Source of the DNA: Streptacidiphilus pinicola
GTDB taxonomy: Bacteria > Actinomycetota > Actinomycetes > Streptomycetales > Streptomycetaceae
Assembly (NCBI RefSeq): GCF_003258295.1
Contig: NZ_QKYN01000053.1
Coordinates: forward strand, 5,538-69,537
Length of the DNA: 64,000 nt
Reading direction: 5' to 3'
Numbering within the stretch: position 1 is the first letter of the stretch; the number at the start of each line of letters is the position of its first letter. Shown here one piece after another: positions 1 through 7,311 of this stretch. The notes under the pieces were generated by a model. That model was not told the DNA's origin, ran no database searches, and saw nothing but the letters and a program-made list of their open reading frames with translations. Both the position numbers and the translations under genes were made by a program.

Positions 1-58
1 AGTTGTGGACCATGATGGAATCCGTCTTGACGACGGGCTTCTTGACGATCTTCAGCAT
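1..58 (-). CDS. mccA: Microcin C-like precursor peptide, second copy (cut by window edge)
   Basis: Reading leftward from ATG at 58, the frame gives MLKIVKKPVVKTDSIMVHN, identical to the copy at 103-162. The last Asn codon occupies 2-4 and base 1 supplies the first T of the stop, so only two bases of the stop codon are missing. One base differs from the other copy and is silent (GAT for GAC, Asp13), so the repeat is kept at protein level. A GGAGG ribosome site sits at 67-71, with 8 bases between it and the ATG. A C-terminal Asn is what MccB acts on in microcin C7. Repeat spacing is 104 bp and more copies may lie left of the window. The call rests on the neighbouring mccB and mccS-like genes. 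Confidence 0.8.
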   Translation of the reverse strand, partial: MLKIVKKPVVKTDSIMVHN

Positions 59-102
59 CTGGTTCACCTCCTTTCGGAGTGTGCTTGGCCTCGGACCGCT
101 TC

Positions 103-162
103 TCAGTTGTGGACCATGATGGAGTCCGTCTTGACGACGGGCTTCTTGACGATCTTCAGCAT
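103..162 (-). CDS. mccA: Microcin C-like precursor peptide, first copy
   Basis: Twenty codons encode MLKIVKKPVVKTDSIMVHN and a TGA stop. The gene starts 14 bases after the mccS-like stop and has a strong GGGAGG ribosome site at 171-176, so it is the third cistron of the operon. In the microcin C family an MccB enzyme adenylates or cytidylates the C-terminal Asn of a short ribosomal peptide. The rest of the peptide is a Trojan-horse carrier that sensitive cells import and degrade, releasing an aspartyl-tRNA synthetase inhibitor. This peptide is longer (19 residues) and more basic (four Lys) than the 7-residue E. coli MccA. It is far too short for ordinary gene callers. Product and target are inferred from the family, not seen. 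Confidence 0.85.
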   Translation of the reverse strand: MLKIVKKPVVKTDSIMVHN

Positions 163-176
163 CTGGTTCACCTCCC

Positions 177-908
177 TCAGAATTCGATTGCGCTCTTGAA
201 GCCGGCGATGAGGGCAAAGTTCAGGACTTTGATCACGCAGCCGACCTCGTTGAACCCGGCGTCGCGCAACAGTTCCTCGTTCTCGGAGACCGAGAGAGGA
301 ATGAGGACGTTTTCGATGTCCTCGCGCTTGCGCGCTATCTCCAGGTCCGAATAACCCTGCTCGCGCTTGAACTCATGGTGTATCGAAATGAGGCGCCGGG
401 TCAGGGACGAGTCGTCTTCGATCACCTTCTCCATGAGGACGAGCACCCCTCCGGGCCTGACGGCCCGACTCAGGGCGGTCAGGATGCTCTTGCGCCGGAG
501 CGGCCTGATGAACTGGAGGGTGAGATTGAGGAGCACAACATCGGCGGGCGGAAACTCGACCACTTCGCAGACATCCGCGCAGTAGAGGTCGACCCTCGTT
601 TCCGGCTCGAATGGCGCCAGCCGCTGGCGTGCCTGCTCGATCATGGGCGCGGAGTTGTCGTAGCCGATGAGGTGGGTTCCGGGGAACTTCCTGGCCAGGA
701 CCTCCATGGACGTTCCCGTCGCGCATCCGAGGTCGAGGACTGTTCCCACTGGGCCGGGAATGCTCCGAACAATGCGGTCCAGGCTCTCCTGCATGATGTC
801 GTAGCCGGGCACGCTGCGCTGGACCATGTCATCGAATACCGCTGCCACGCGACTGTTGAAGGAGAAGTCCGCAGGCACATGCTTTTCTAGGTAGATTGTG
901 TCTAGCAT
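177..908 (-). CDS. mccS: CmoA-like carboxy-SAM synthase (MccS-type)
   Basis: The 243-residue class I methyltransferase fold closely follows CmoA: FDDMVQRSVPGY at 25-36, SAM-binding LDLGCATG at 58-65, NLTLQFI near 128 and the ENVLIPLSVSENEELLRDAGF-type C-terminal region. CmoA converts SAM and prephenate to carboxy-S-adenosylmethionine. In the Bacillus amyloliquefaciens and Yersinia pseudotuberculosis mcc loci a CmoA homologue (MccS) supplies carboxy-SAM so that the MccB C-terminal domain can carboxymethylate the cytosine of the peptide-nucleotide. Here it lies directly behind an MccB with such a C-terminal domain (12 bases between genes, ribosome site GGAG before ATG 908), which supports the same role. 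A housekeeping CmoA for tRNA would not be expected here beside mccA genes. Confidence 0.85.
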   Translation of the reverse strand: MLDTIYLEKHVPADFSFNSRVAAVFDDMVQRSVPGYDIMQESLDRIVRSIPGPVGTVLDLGCATGTSMEVLARKFPGTHLIGYDNSAPMIEQARQRLAPFEPETRVDLYCADVCEVVEFPPADVVLLNLTLQFIRPLRRKSILTALSRAVRPGGVLVLMEKVIEDDSSLTRRLISIHHEFKREQGYSDLEIARKREDIENVLIPLSVSENEELLRDAGFNEVGCVIKVLNFALIAGFKSAIEF

Positions 909-920
909 TTCAGCGCTCCA

Positions 921-2765
921 CTACTTCGTTTCCGGAAGCATCAGGTCGAGCAGAAGGAAGTACGGGACCCGCATCGACTTCTCCAACAGGATCTCGGGGG
1001 CGTCGGCCTGGACCGTCGGCGCAGGCTCGTGGTATCCGAGCAGGGCAAACCCGGCGGAGAGGAACGCGTTGACGTAGGTGGTCGCGGTCCGCTTGAAGGT
1101 GACGGTCCGCTCCACGGTCGTCTCCCCGTGCGCATCCTCACGCGACTTCGCTATCGGACCTTCCGAGAAGTAGTGGCCGGTGACGGAGAAGTCGTCGTAG
1201 CGCCACCGGCGTCCGTCCCACTTCTTCAGCCAGCCCCCGCTGTCCTTGAAGGGATGGGGAACGGCGATGATCGCCCGCCCACCGGGCCTGAGTGAGCCTC
1301 GGATGGCGTCGATCGCGCCGTCGAGGTCCTCGACCCAGTCCAGGACGTTGAGGCAGAGCACCAGGTCGTTGGTCTGGCTGCGCGGGATCTCGTCGATGCC
1401 GGCGAGGCGGTACTCGATCCCTGCGTCCGCGGTCCGCTCGTTCGCGGTCCGCAGCATCGCCGGCTCGATGTCCACAGCGGTGACCCCGTAGCCGAGCGCG
1501 CCGAGCATCCTGGAGTTCTCGCCGGTCCCGCATCCGATGTCCAGAGCCCGCTGGCCGTCGCCGGCAGCGGACACGAGACGGGCTATCAGCGGATCGAGGA
1601 GCAGCGAGTTGAAGGACGCCTCCGCCCGCTCCGCGGCGTACTGCTCCGCGATCGCCGGCAGCTGGTCCAGCGAAGCCGCAGGAACCGGCGTCGCGGACAC
1701 CGGCCCCGCCGAGGAGCAGGTGGGGCAGTCGGCCCTGCGCTGGTAGTGCTCCTCCGTGGCCTCATAGGTGGCGAAGTCGATGGCCTGCCTGGTGCCCATC
1801 GTCCGGGTCGGGAGCCCGGTCAGGTACCGGATCGCCTCATTGACCTGGACGGACGCGACGTAGAAGTTCAACGGGCCGAAGCTGGGAGCCTGCCGCTTGG
1901 GATTGAGCTGGCGGAGCGAGGAGGCGTCACCGCGCAACTCGCCGAAGATGGCGTGCTCGTTCCGGCTGCATTCGTAGCACGCCGTCTCACCCGGGACTAC
2001 CAGGGGCCCGACCACGGCGTACCCCTCGATGTACCCGGCCGTGGAGTACGGGATCCCGAGCGCCACCGCCTTTGACGAGATCCATTCATGAATCTCACGG
2101 GGCGTATCGGCGGAGAGCACGATGAAATCGCAGTCAGCGAAGTAGTTCGAGACCAGGTCCGCGTTGTCGAACCCGAGCGGAACGGGCGTCACCTTCACTT
2201 CCGAGTTGATTTCTCGCAGCCTCGCCGCGGCCACCTCGACCTTGAGTTGGCCCACCGCCCCCTCGGAGTAGAGGGTCTGGCGGGTCAGGTTGGACAACTC
2301 CACGGTGTCCCCGTCGGAGATCACCATGTGCCCCACGCCCGCCGCGGCGAGCAGCGTTGCGACGTTGCTCCCGATCCCACCCGTTCCGATGAGGCCCACA
2401 GTGGACTGCGAAAGCTTGTGCTGGGCGTCCGCCGGGTCGATGCCCTGCGACTGGAAGTAGAGGTGATGCCTGGAGTACCTGGAGTCCGGATCAGGGAGCG
2501 CCCGGACAAGGAATCCGGCCTCCCGGAGCTCCTCGGTCACGGTGGCCGAATCCTCCGCACCCAGGCCGCGGTCCATGAGCCAGCGCTGCGCCTCGGCGAG
2601 TGTCCGCTCCCCGCTGAGGAAGGCGATGAAGTCAGGCAAGTATTCCGGGAAGTCCTCGATCACCGCGGCGTGAGGAGGCAGCCCACCCACGTGGATATCG
2701 CCGTCAACCTGCCACGCTGACAGGTAGGGAGCGAACTGGAATACCTGTGCTGGGTCCTGCGACAC
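921..2765 (-). CDS. mccB: MccB-like E1 adenylating enzyme fused to C-terminal methyltransferase
   Basis: GTG 2765 is chosen because GGAGG lies six bases upstream; longer frames to 2831 lack a site. The 614-residue protein has an N-terminal part (about 1-100) resembling a peptide-recognition winged-helix domain. A ThiF/MoeB-type adenylation domain follows, with GTGGIGSN near 127-134 and two zinc-binding CxxC pairs near 263/266 and 347/350. A C-terminal SAM methyltransferase domain (about 375-614) has DIGCGTG near 409-415. In microcin C systems MccB joins a nucleotide to the C-terminal Asn of MccA through an N-P bond; the fused domain transfers a carboxymethyl group in the cytidine variants. 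It is the first gene of mccB-mccS-mccA-mccA. Cytidylation rather than adenylation is inferred from the domain fusion and mccS. Confidence 0.87.
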   Translation of the reverse strand: MSQDPAQVFQFAPYLSAWQVDGDIHVGGLPPHAAVIEDFPEYLPDFIAFLSGERTLAEAQRWLMDRGLGAEDSATVTEELREAGFLVRALPDPDSRYSRHHLYFQSQGIDPADAQHKLSQSTVGLIGTGGIGSNVATLLAAAGVGHMVISDGDTVELSNLTRQTLYSEGAVGQLKVEVAAARLREINSEVKVTPVPLGFDNADLVSNYFADCDFIVLSADTPREIHEWISSKAVALGIPYSTAGYIEGYAVVGPLVVPGETACYECSRNEHAIFGELRGDASSLRQLNPKRQAPSFGPLNFYVASVQVNEAIRYLTGLPTRTMGTRQAIDFATYEATEEHYQRRADCPTCSSAGPVSATPVPAASLDQLPAIAEQYAAERAEASFNSLLLDPLIARLVSAAGDGQRALDIGCGTGENSRMLGALGYGVTAVDIEPAMLRTANERTADAGIEYRLAGIDEIPRSQTNDLVLCLNVLDWVEDLDGAIDAIRGSLRPGGRAIIAVPHPFKDSGGWLKKWDGRRWRYDDFSVTGHYFSEGPIAKSREDAHGETTVERTVTFKRTATTYVNAFLSAGFALLGYHEPAPTVQADAPEILLEKSMRVPYFLLLDLMLPETK

Positions 2766-3251
2766 GCCCAACCTCCATTGACTGATTGTCGAACATCCCG
2801 TCTTTCTGAGCTCGAAGAGGATGCTGAACAAACATTAGGAGCCGGGCTTATCGATGGGTTATGGAAGGGTTACCCTCACGTCACCGCGGTTGCGCCGGGG
2901 CCGCGCCTCGCCTGCCATCCTGCGTTCGTGGCCCGTCGGCCCCTCCCGCCGGCGACGGCTCGATCCAGCGTCAGGCGTGCTCCACCGCGCGCCTCGTCGG
3001 TGTCTTGCGGCCCATCCGAGCGCGCCTTGCGTCGGCACGGCGGCCGCCGTCGTCCCGGCCGGCCCCCGCTGCGGAAACTGAACGGGCTGTTCGACGCGGC
3101 ACGCCTCGGTGCCCTTGTTGAGATCGCGGTCGAGCCTGCACCCGAGAGCCATCAGGGGCCGGTGCTGTCGGAGAACGGGGACGATCTCATCGCGGCGCTC
3201 GCGAAGCAGGCGGAGGCCGGACGCCGGCTGGGCCAGGTCGTCCGCTGAGGA
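2766..3251. other. Intergenic region upstream of mccB
   Basis: About 485 bases hold the mcc promoter region but no convincing whole gene. On the plus strand 3070-3248 reads as a plausible protein tail (LNGLFDAARLGALVEIAVEP and onward to a TGA at 3246) without a credible start, so it may be the 3' stub of a lost gene. I see no clear promoter boxes. Confidence 0.4.
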
Positions 3252-3906
3252 CTACACCTTCCGCAGCACGGCGACGACCGTGCCGAGGATCAGGGCGCCC
3301 TTCGCCGGGATGGGCTCGTAGTTGCCGTTGGCGGGCACGAGCCAGGAGCCGCCGCGGCCGCCGTGGTGGAGCCGCTTGACGGTGGCTTCGGTCTCGTCGA
3401 CCAGGGCGGCGACGATGTCGCCGTGGTCGGCGGCCTGGGTGGCGCGGACGACGACGGTGTCGCCGTCGAGGATCCGCGCGCCGGTCATCGAGTCCCCACA
3501 CACCTTGAGTGCGAAGAACGGGCCGGCCGCTGGCAACAGCGTCGGCGGGACAGGGAGCAACTCCTCGACGTGCTCTTCGGCGGTGATGGGGACGCCGGCC
3601 GCGATCTGCCCCACCAAGGGCACCAGTACCGGCGCGGTCGGCTCGCCCTCCTCGGCCGCGAGCGCGGTGTCGTCGCCGCCCATAAGGTCGGTGAGGACGT
3701 AGACGCGGGGGCGGTGGGGGTCGCGTTGCAGGTAGCCGGCGCGCTCGAGGGGCCGGCCCGCGGCCACGCAGGTACCTGCGGATCGTAAGGCGGCTGACCC
3801 CGTACCAGGAGGCCTTGCTACAGATGACGTTGCGGCGCAGCACGGCCGGGTCGGTCTTCGGCTCGCCGCGGGTCGCGTCGTGCAACGCGATGGCGACGAG
3901 GAACAC
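3252..3906 (-). pseudogene. LexA-like S24 repressor, frameshifted
   Basis: The C-terminal two thirds encode a LexA/S24 self-cleaving domain: VGQIAAGVPI carries the Ala-Gly cleavage pair, CGDSM the catalytic Ser, and ATVKRL the Lys, ending in ALILGTVVAVLRKV. The matching N-terminal half (MFLVAIALHDATRGE, then HTH-like YGVSRLTIRRYLR) lies in another frame, and the join falls near 3755-3765 (RYLRGRG against GRPLERAGYLQRD). Real relatives read RRYLxxLERAGYLQRD, so a small indel has split the gene. A sequencing error would look the same. Whether it still makes a protein is doubtful. Confidence 0.65.
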
Positions 3907-4025
3907 GAGCTGCTCACGTGAGGTAGTCGGGATCGGCTACGCCCAGCAGGCCCGCTGCCGGGTCGGGTGGCTGCAAGTCATGTTCTGATGCGAGCGCGTC
4001 ACAACCAGAAGGCCTTTGGGACGGA

Positions 4026-4343
4026 GTGCGGTCGGAGCTTGCAGCGAGCATCGAAGAGCAGGGTGGCACGGCGACTCAGGAGTTCCACGAGCTCGGCATC
4101 GGACTGCGCGCCCACGTCCCGGTGGTGAGGCATGGCACCAGGCGCTTCGAGGTGGTCAGATTCGTGGGCTGCGACGGGCCTGGATGGCTGCTGCGGGGTG
4201 TTCTGACCGGAGCTGCCGTGAACAACTTGCAGGCCGCTCTTGAACTCGAACGAATCTTCCTGGACACGGTCGTCGTCAGAGGCACCGTCGATCTGCGTCC
4301 CAGGGATCAGCTTCTGTTGACGCCGTCTCAGCACACGGACTGA
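4026..4343 (+). pseudogene. DUF3710-like C-terminal fragment
   Basis: This 105-residue frame contains GPGWLLRGVLTGAA and then DTVVVRG and PRDQLLL, the order found at the end of DUF3710 proteins common in actinobacteria. Those are over 200 residues long, so the N-terminal half is missing. The frame opens at a GTG without a ribosome site. It most likely is a truncated remnant on the accessory region. Confidence 0.5.
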
Positions 4344-4481
4344 ACAACTCCCCTATAGGGCTGACGGTCGGCGGTGTGCCCGTCCCGAAAGCATCGGTTC
4401 GGCCGCCATGCTTGGCTGAACACGATGGCCCCGGTGCCCGCGATGGGTGGCCGGGGGCGTTCGGCCTGCCAGCCTTCAGGG

Positions 4482-4793
4482 CTACGGTGCCGCTTCGTTG
4501 AGGACCTCTAGGCTGCACTGGTTCGGATCCTCGGTCGGCTTGTTGGTCTTGCACCATGCGTTGATCTCGGCAAGGCAGTCGGTCGAACTTGCAGTGTCAA
4601 CCTGACTGGCACAGGTCGGCGCAGCCGACCGGGTGGGATGGCTTGGTCCGTGGATGACTAGAACGAGCGCAATGCACAGCCCGACGGCGCATACGACACC
4701 AAGTCGTAGGACTTGGCTCTTAGTGGTCGGCACAAACAGAAGCACGTAGGTCTCCCATGAAGTCCCTAGTCGGGGCGAGCGTCGCGTGATCAT
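4482..4793 (-). CDS. Small membrane-anchored protein of unknown function
   Basis: A protein of up to 103 residues has one hydrophobic segment (LRLGVVCAVGLCIALVLVI, about 30-48), followed by a polar tail with four Cys (TCASQ, DCLAE, WCKTN, QCSLE) that could form two disulphides outside the cell. The start is uncertain; a later GTG or ATG before the membrane segment is possible. No family recognised. Confidence 0.45.
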   Translation of the reverse strand: MITRRSPRLGTSWETYVLLFVPTTKSQVLRLGVVCAVGLCIALVLVIHGPSHPTRSAAPTCASQVDTASSTDCLAEINAWCKTNKPTEDPNQCSLEVLNEAAP

Positions 4794-4913
4794 ACGGGGG
4801 CGGCTTTGCCAGGCGGCAAGTGGTGTCTCGCTGTCCCTCGCAGGGGTCTGCGCGAGCTTGTCGCCCTTTCAGGGTGCGTAGGCCGACCAGCCGCTGACCT
4901 CTAGCGCGCCGCG

Positions 4914-6284
4914 TCATCCCACCCGAGCTCTGCCGCCCGCTCCCGGCCCTTCCGGCGCGGGGGACCGAACGGCTGCCCACTGGGCTCGCATTTGCGCCCG
5001 CAGTGTCGCACTGCGGGCGAACGCGCCGGCGTGTGCGCGATGCCGGCCTTTCACCATCCCCGCCCACCGGGATCCGGTGTCATCGACGGCGATGTCGATA
5101 ACTGGATAGACCGGGACGAGGTGGTCGGATGCGAGCCGCTGCTGGTCGAGGTCCCGCCAACGATCGAGGGCCTCGGCGAACGCGCGCTGCGCGCAGTAGG
5201 CGTCCCAGCGCTCCTCGAGAAGTCGGTCACCACCGAAGTCCGGAATCCGCGCGGCTTCTTCCTCAAAGCGTGGCAGGTCGACAGGGGCTTTGGCTGCGCC
5301 ACGCACGGGGACCCAGTCCACGGGTAGGTCGGTGCGCTGGGCGGGGCGGCTCAGGTGCGCTGCGAGGAAGCCCAGGGGACGGTGCACAGCCTGCAGAGCG
5401 CCGAGGGTGCGCAGTTCGTTGACCAGCGGCTGGATGGAGGTGGCGTTGAGCAGCCGGTCGCGCAGCTGGAAGGCGAGGCGTCGCGGGCAGGCCTTGGCTA
5501 GCCACGGGACGCTGGACTTGATCTGCTCGGCGGCAGCGATCAGGTGGGCGAGCTTGGTGGGTGTGACCGCGGTCCAGCGGCGGGCGTGGTTCGGTTGGGG
5601 GGAGGGGGTGGTCTCGCGCGTGCGCGTGTAGTTATTTCCACCCTTGTGCCGAAACTTCTCACTACTTGAGAAACCACTGACAGAAGGGGGGCAACGCCGC
5701 TCGCGTACCGCTGCGGCACTCGTGGTCCGGGTGAGCTGGGACAGGGCGGTTTCGTAGGCGCGGCCGAGGGCGTCGACAGCGATCAGGCGGGCGGTGTAGC
5801 CGTGGCCGGTGGTGGTGCGGCCCATTGCGCGATCCCAGTACGGGGGCGCGACGGCGGCGAAGATGGTCGCGGTCGCCTTGTAGCCGGCGGGCCGCCCGGT
5901 GGGGTTCTTGGTGCGCAGGATGTTGCGGCGAGTGCCGTGCTCGACCCAGACCAGCAGACCCAGTTCGCGCAGGACGCGGGTGTGGTTGCGGACGGTGCTC
6001 AGGCTGAGGTTCAGCTCTGCGGCCAGGCGCTCGCGGGCGTAAGCCATGTGACCGTCGCGGTTGATCTTCGCGGCCAGCTTCTGGGCGACCGTGACGGTGG
6101 TGGCGGTGGCGCGCGGGTGGAGTCCTTGCGCGACGGCCCAGTTGACGGCGTGCAGGAAGTCGGCCGGGTGGCGCAGCTGGCGCGAGTCGGTGCTGCCGAC
6201 CTCGTGCAGGGCGGGGTCCAGGACCAGCGGGAAGGCGGAGCGGTCCGATGGGAGGTGTACGTCGGTCTTGGGTTCGGGCAGCAC
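4914..6284 (-). CDS. Winged-helix protein, possible plasmid replication protein
   Basis: The roughly 456-residue protein has a helix-turn-helix in its N-terminal third (AYARERLAAELNLSLSTVRNH, then LRELGLLVW as the wing). A long middle and a C-terminal region end in basic residues. Similar helix-turn-helix proteins of this size occur on Streptomyces plasmids, so a role in replication or its control is a fair guess, supported by the nearby par operon and dyads. No catalytic motif is visible. GTG 6284 is chosen because the sequence before it is low-complexity, but no good ribosome site marks it and a TTG at 6353 is possible. Confidence 0.5.
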   Translation of the reverse strand: MLPEPKTDVHLPSDRSAFPLVLDPALHEVGSTDSRQLRHPADFLHAVNWAVAQGLHPRATATTVTVAQKLAAKINRDGHMAYARERLAAELNLSLSTVRNHTRVLRELGLLVWVEHGTRRNILRTKNPTGRPAGYKATATIFAAVAPPYWDRAMGRTTTGHGYTARLIAVDALGRAYETALSQLTRTTSAAAVRERRCPPSVSGFSSSEKFRHKGGNNYTRTRETTPSPQPNHARRWTAVTPTKLAHLIAAAEQIKSSVPWLAKACPRRLAFQLRDRLLNATSIQPLVNELRTLGALQAVHRPLGFLAAHLSRPAQRTDLPVDWVPVRGAAKAPVDLPRFEEEAARIPDFGGDRLLEERWDAYCAQRAFAEALDRWRDLDQQRLASDHLVPVYPVIDIAVDDTGSRWAGMVKGRHRAHAGAFARSATLRAQMRAQWAAVRSPAPEGPGAGGRARVG

Positions 6285-6477
6285 TGAACTAGCCCTGCGG
6301 CTGGCGCTCAACGCGACTCCTGGCGCGGCAGAGAGGGAAAGAGGCAATAACAAACCGGCTGACCGGCGTAGATGGGCTGGTCAGTGGGTCCGGCGGTATG
6401 CGGTTGTGGGGCGGGCGCCTCCTCGGGGCGGTGGTTAAGGGGCTGGTTCTAGGGGGTCATGCGTGGCCGGCCCGGGT

Positions 6478-6945
6478 TCAGGCGGCGGTCATGGGCGGTC
6501 GCGGCTTGCGCGGCCGGGACGTGGGCAACTGGGCGAGGGTCTGCGGGACCTGGGCGATCCACTCCCCCAGGGGCAGCCGGAATGCGGTGCGGCCGCGTAG
6601 CTGGTCCAGTTCGAGGGCGGCGCGCTCCCCCGCTGTCGTCGCGAGCAGCGCGGCGTCCTGCAGGACCCACAGGACCGTCTCCGCGCTGGTGAGCGGATCG
6701 CTCATGGCCTCGCGGGCGGCGTTGACGGCGAGGGACTGCCACAGCTCCAGGCCGTGCTTCTCGCTGCGCACGCGGCGCTCGCCGGGCCAGACGAGCTGGG
6801 CCACGCAGGCGTAGACCTGGAGGGCGATGACGTCCTCCTCGGTGTACGGGGCGTGGATGATGCCGGCGTCGCGGGCCTTCCAGGCCCAGGACTGGCTGAC
6901 GTGGGCCGCATTGGCCACGGCGTAGGCGGACAGTGTGGCGGCCAT
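6478..6945 (-). CDS. Hypothetical protein with MerR-like N-terminus
   Basis: 155 residues from ATG 6945, with GGAAGG about nine bases upstream. The N-terminal stretch (SAYAVANAAHVSQSWAWKARDAGII, then YTEEDVIALQVY) has the look of a MerR-type DNA-binding helix-turn-helix with a following helix. The rest is helical with no recognised family, and the tail is Pro/Arg rich. It precedes the winged-helix gene on the same strand and may be co-transcribed with it, which suggests control of plasmid maintenance. Confidence 0.5.
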   Translation of the reverse strand: MAATLSAYAVANAAHVSQSWAWKARDAGIIHAPYTEEDVIALQVYACVAQLVWPGERRVRSEKHGLELWQSLAVNAAREAMSDPLTSAETVLWVLQDAALLATTAGERAALELDQLRGRTAFRLPLGEWIAQVPQTLAQLPTSRPRKPRPPMTAA

Positions 6946-7090
6946 CGCGCTCCTTCCCTCAGGTCACAGGTGTTGCAGCGTCACAGTACCGCAGAACACC
7001 CCTAATTCTTCTCTCGGCACGAGAGAATCACCCACCTGATTGAGGAGGCCATGCCGCTGAATGTCCGTATTTTGGCGGGGTCTGAGCTCT

Positions 7091-7135
7091 CTTGGCGACA
7101 CTGCTTGTTCTATCGCCAAGGAGACAGTTGGCGAG
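7091..7135. repeat. TTGGCGA repeat cluster with inverted pair
   Basis: CTTGGCGA (7091-7098) and TCGCCAAG (7113-7120) form a perfect 8-bp inverted repeat; a third TTGGCGAG follows within 15 bases. The cluster lies between the par operon and the wHTH genes in a short low-GC stretch. It may be an operator, iteron or partition site; nothing here decides which. Confidence 0.5.
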
Positions 7136-7227
7136 TTGGTCCGTTCGGCCGATAGAGGGATCGACAGTCAGTCAGTTCGTTAGGCCGCAAGGTTTAGCGC
7201 TGCACTCATCACTGCATGGACAAAAAC

Positions 7228-7273
7228 ACCGATGGGTGCAGCCATCGATCTATCGATGACTGCACCCATCGGT
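7228..7273 (-). terminator. Large nested dyad after parB-like gene, probable terminator
   Basis: A perfect 14-bp inverted repeat (7228-7241 with 7260-7273) encloses a second perfect 7-bp repeat CATCGAT/ATCGATG (7243-7249, 7252-7258). On the minus strand the stem is followed by GTTTTTG, as expected for an intrinsic terminator 38 bases past the parB-like stop. The size and nested symmetry would also suit a protein-binding centromere site. Confidence 0.7.
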
Positions 7274-7311
7274 ATATGCCCAGGCCACCGGCCTGGGCTC
7301 TCAGCACGGGA

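Larger units (their letters stand above)
1..176 (-). repeat. Tandem duplication of ribosome site plus mccA
   Basis: Two direct copies (about 2-71 and 105-175) contain the ribosome site, spacer GTGAACCAG and the 19-codon peptide gene, nearly identical, at a 104-bp period. The DNA between copies (72-102) is not repeated. Only one silent change is seen in the coding parts. Confidence 0.9.
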
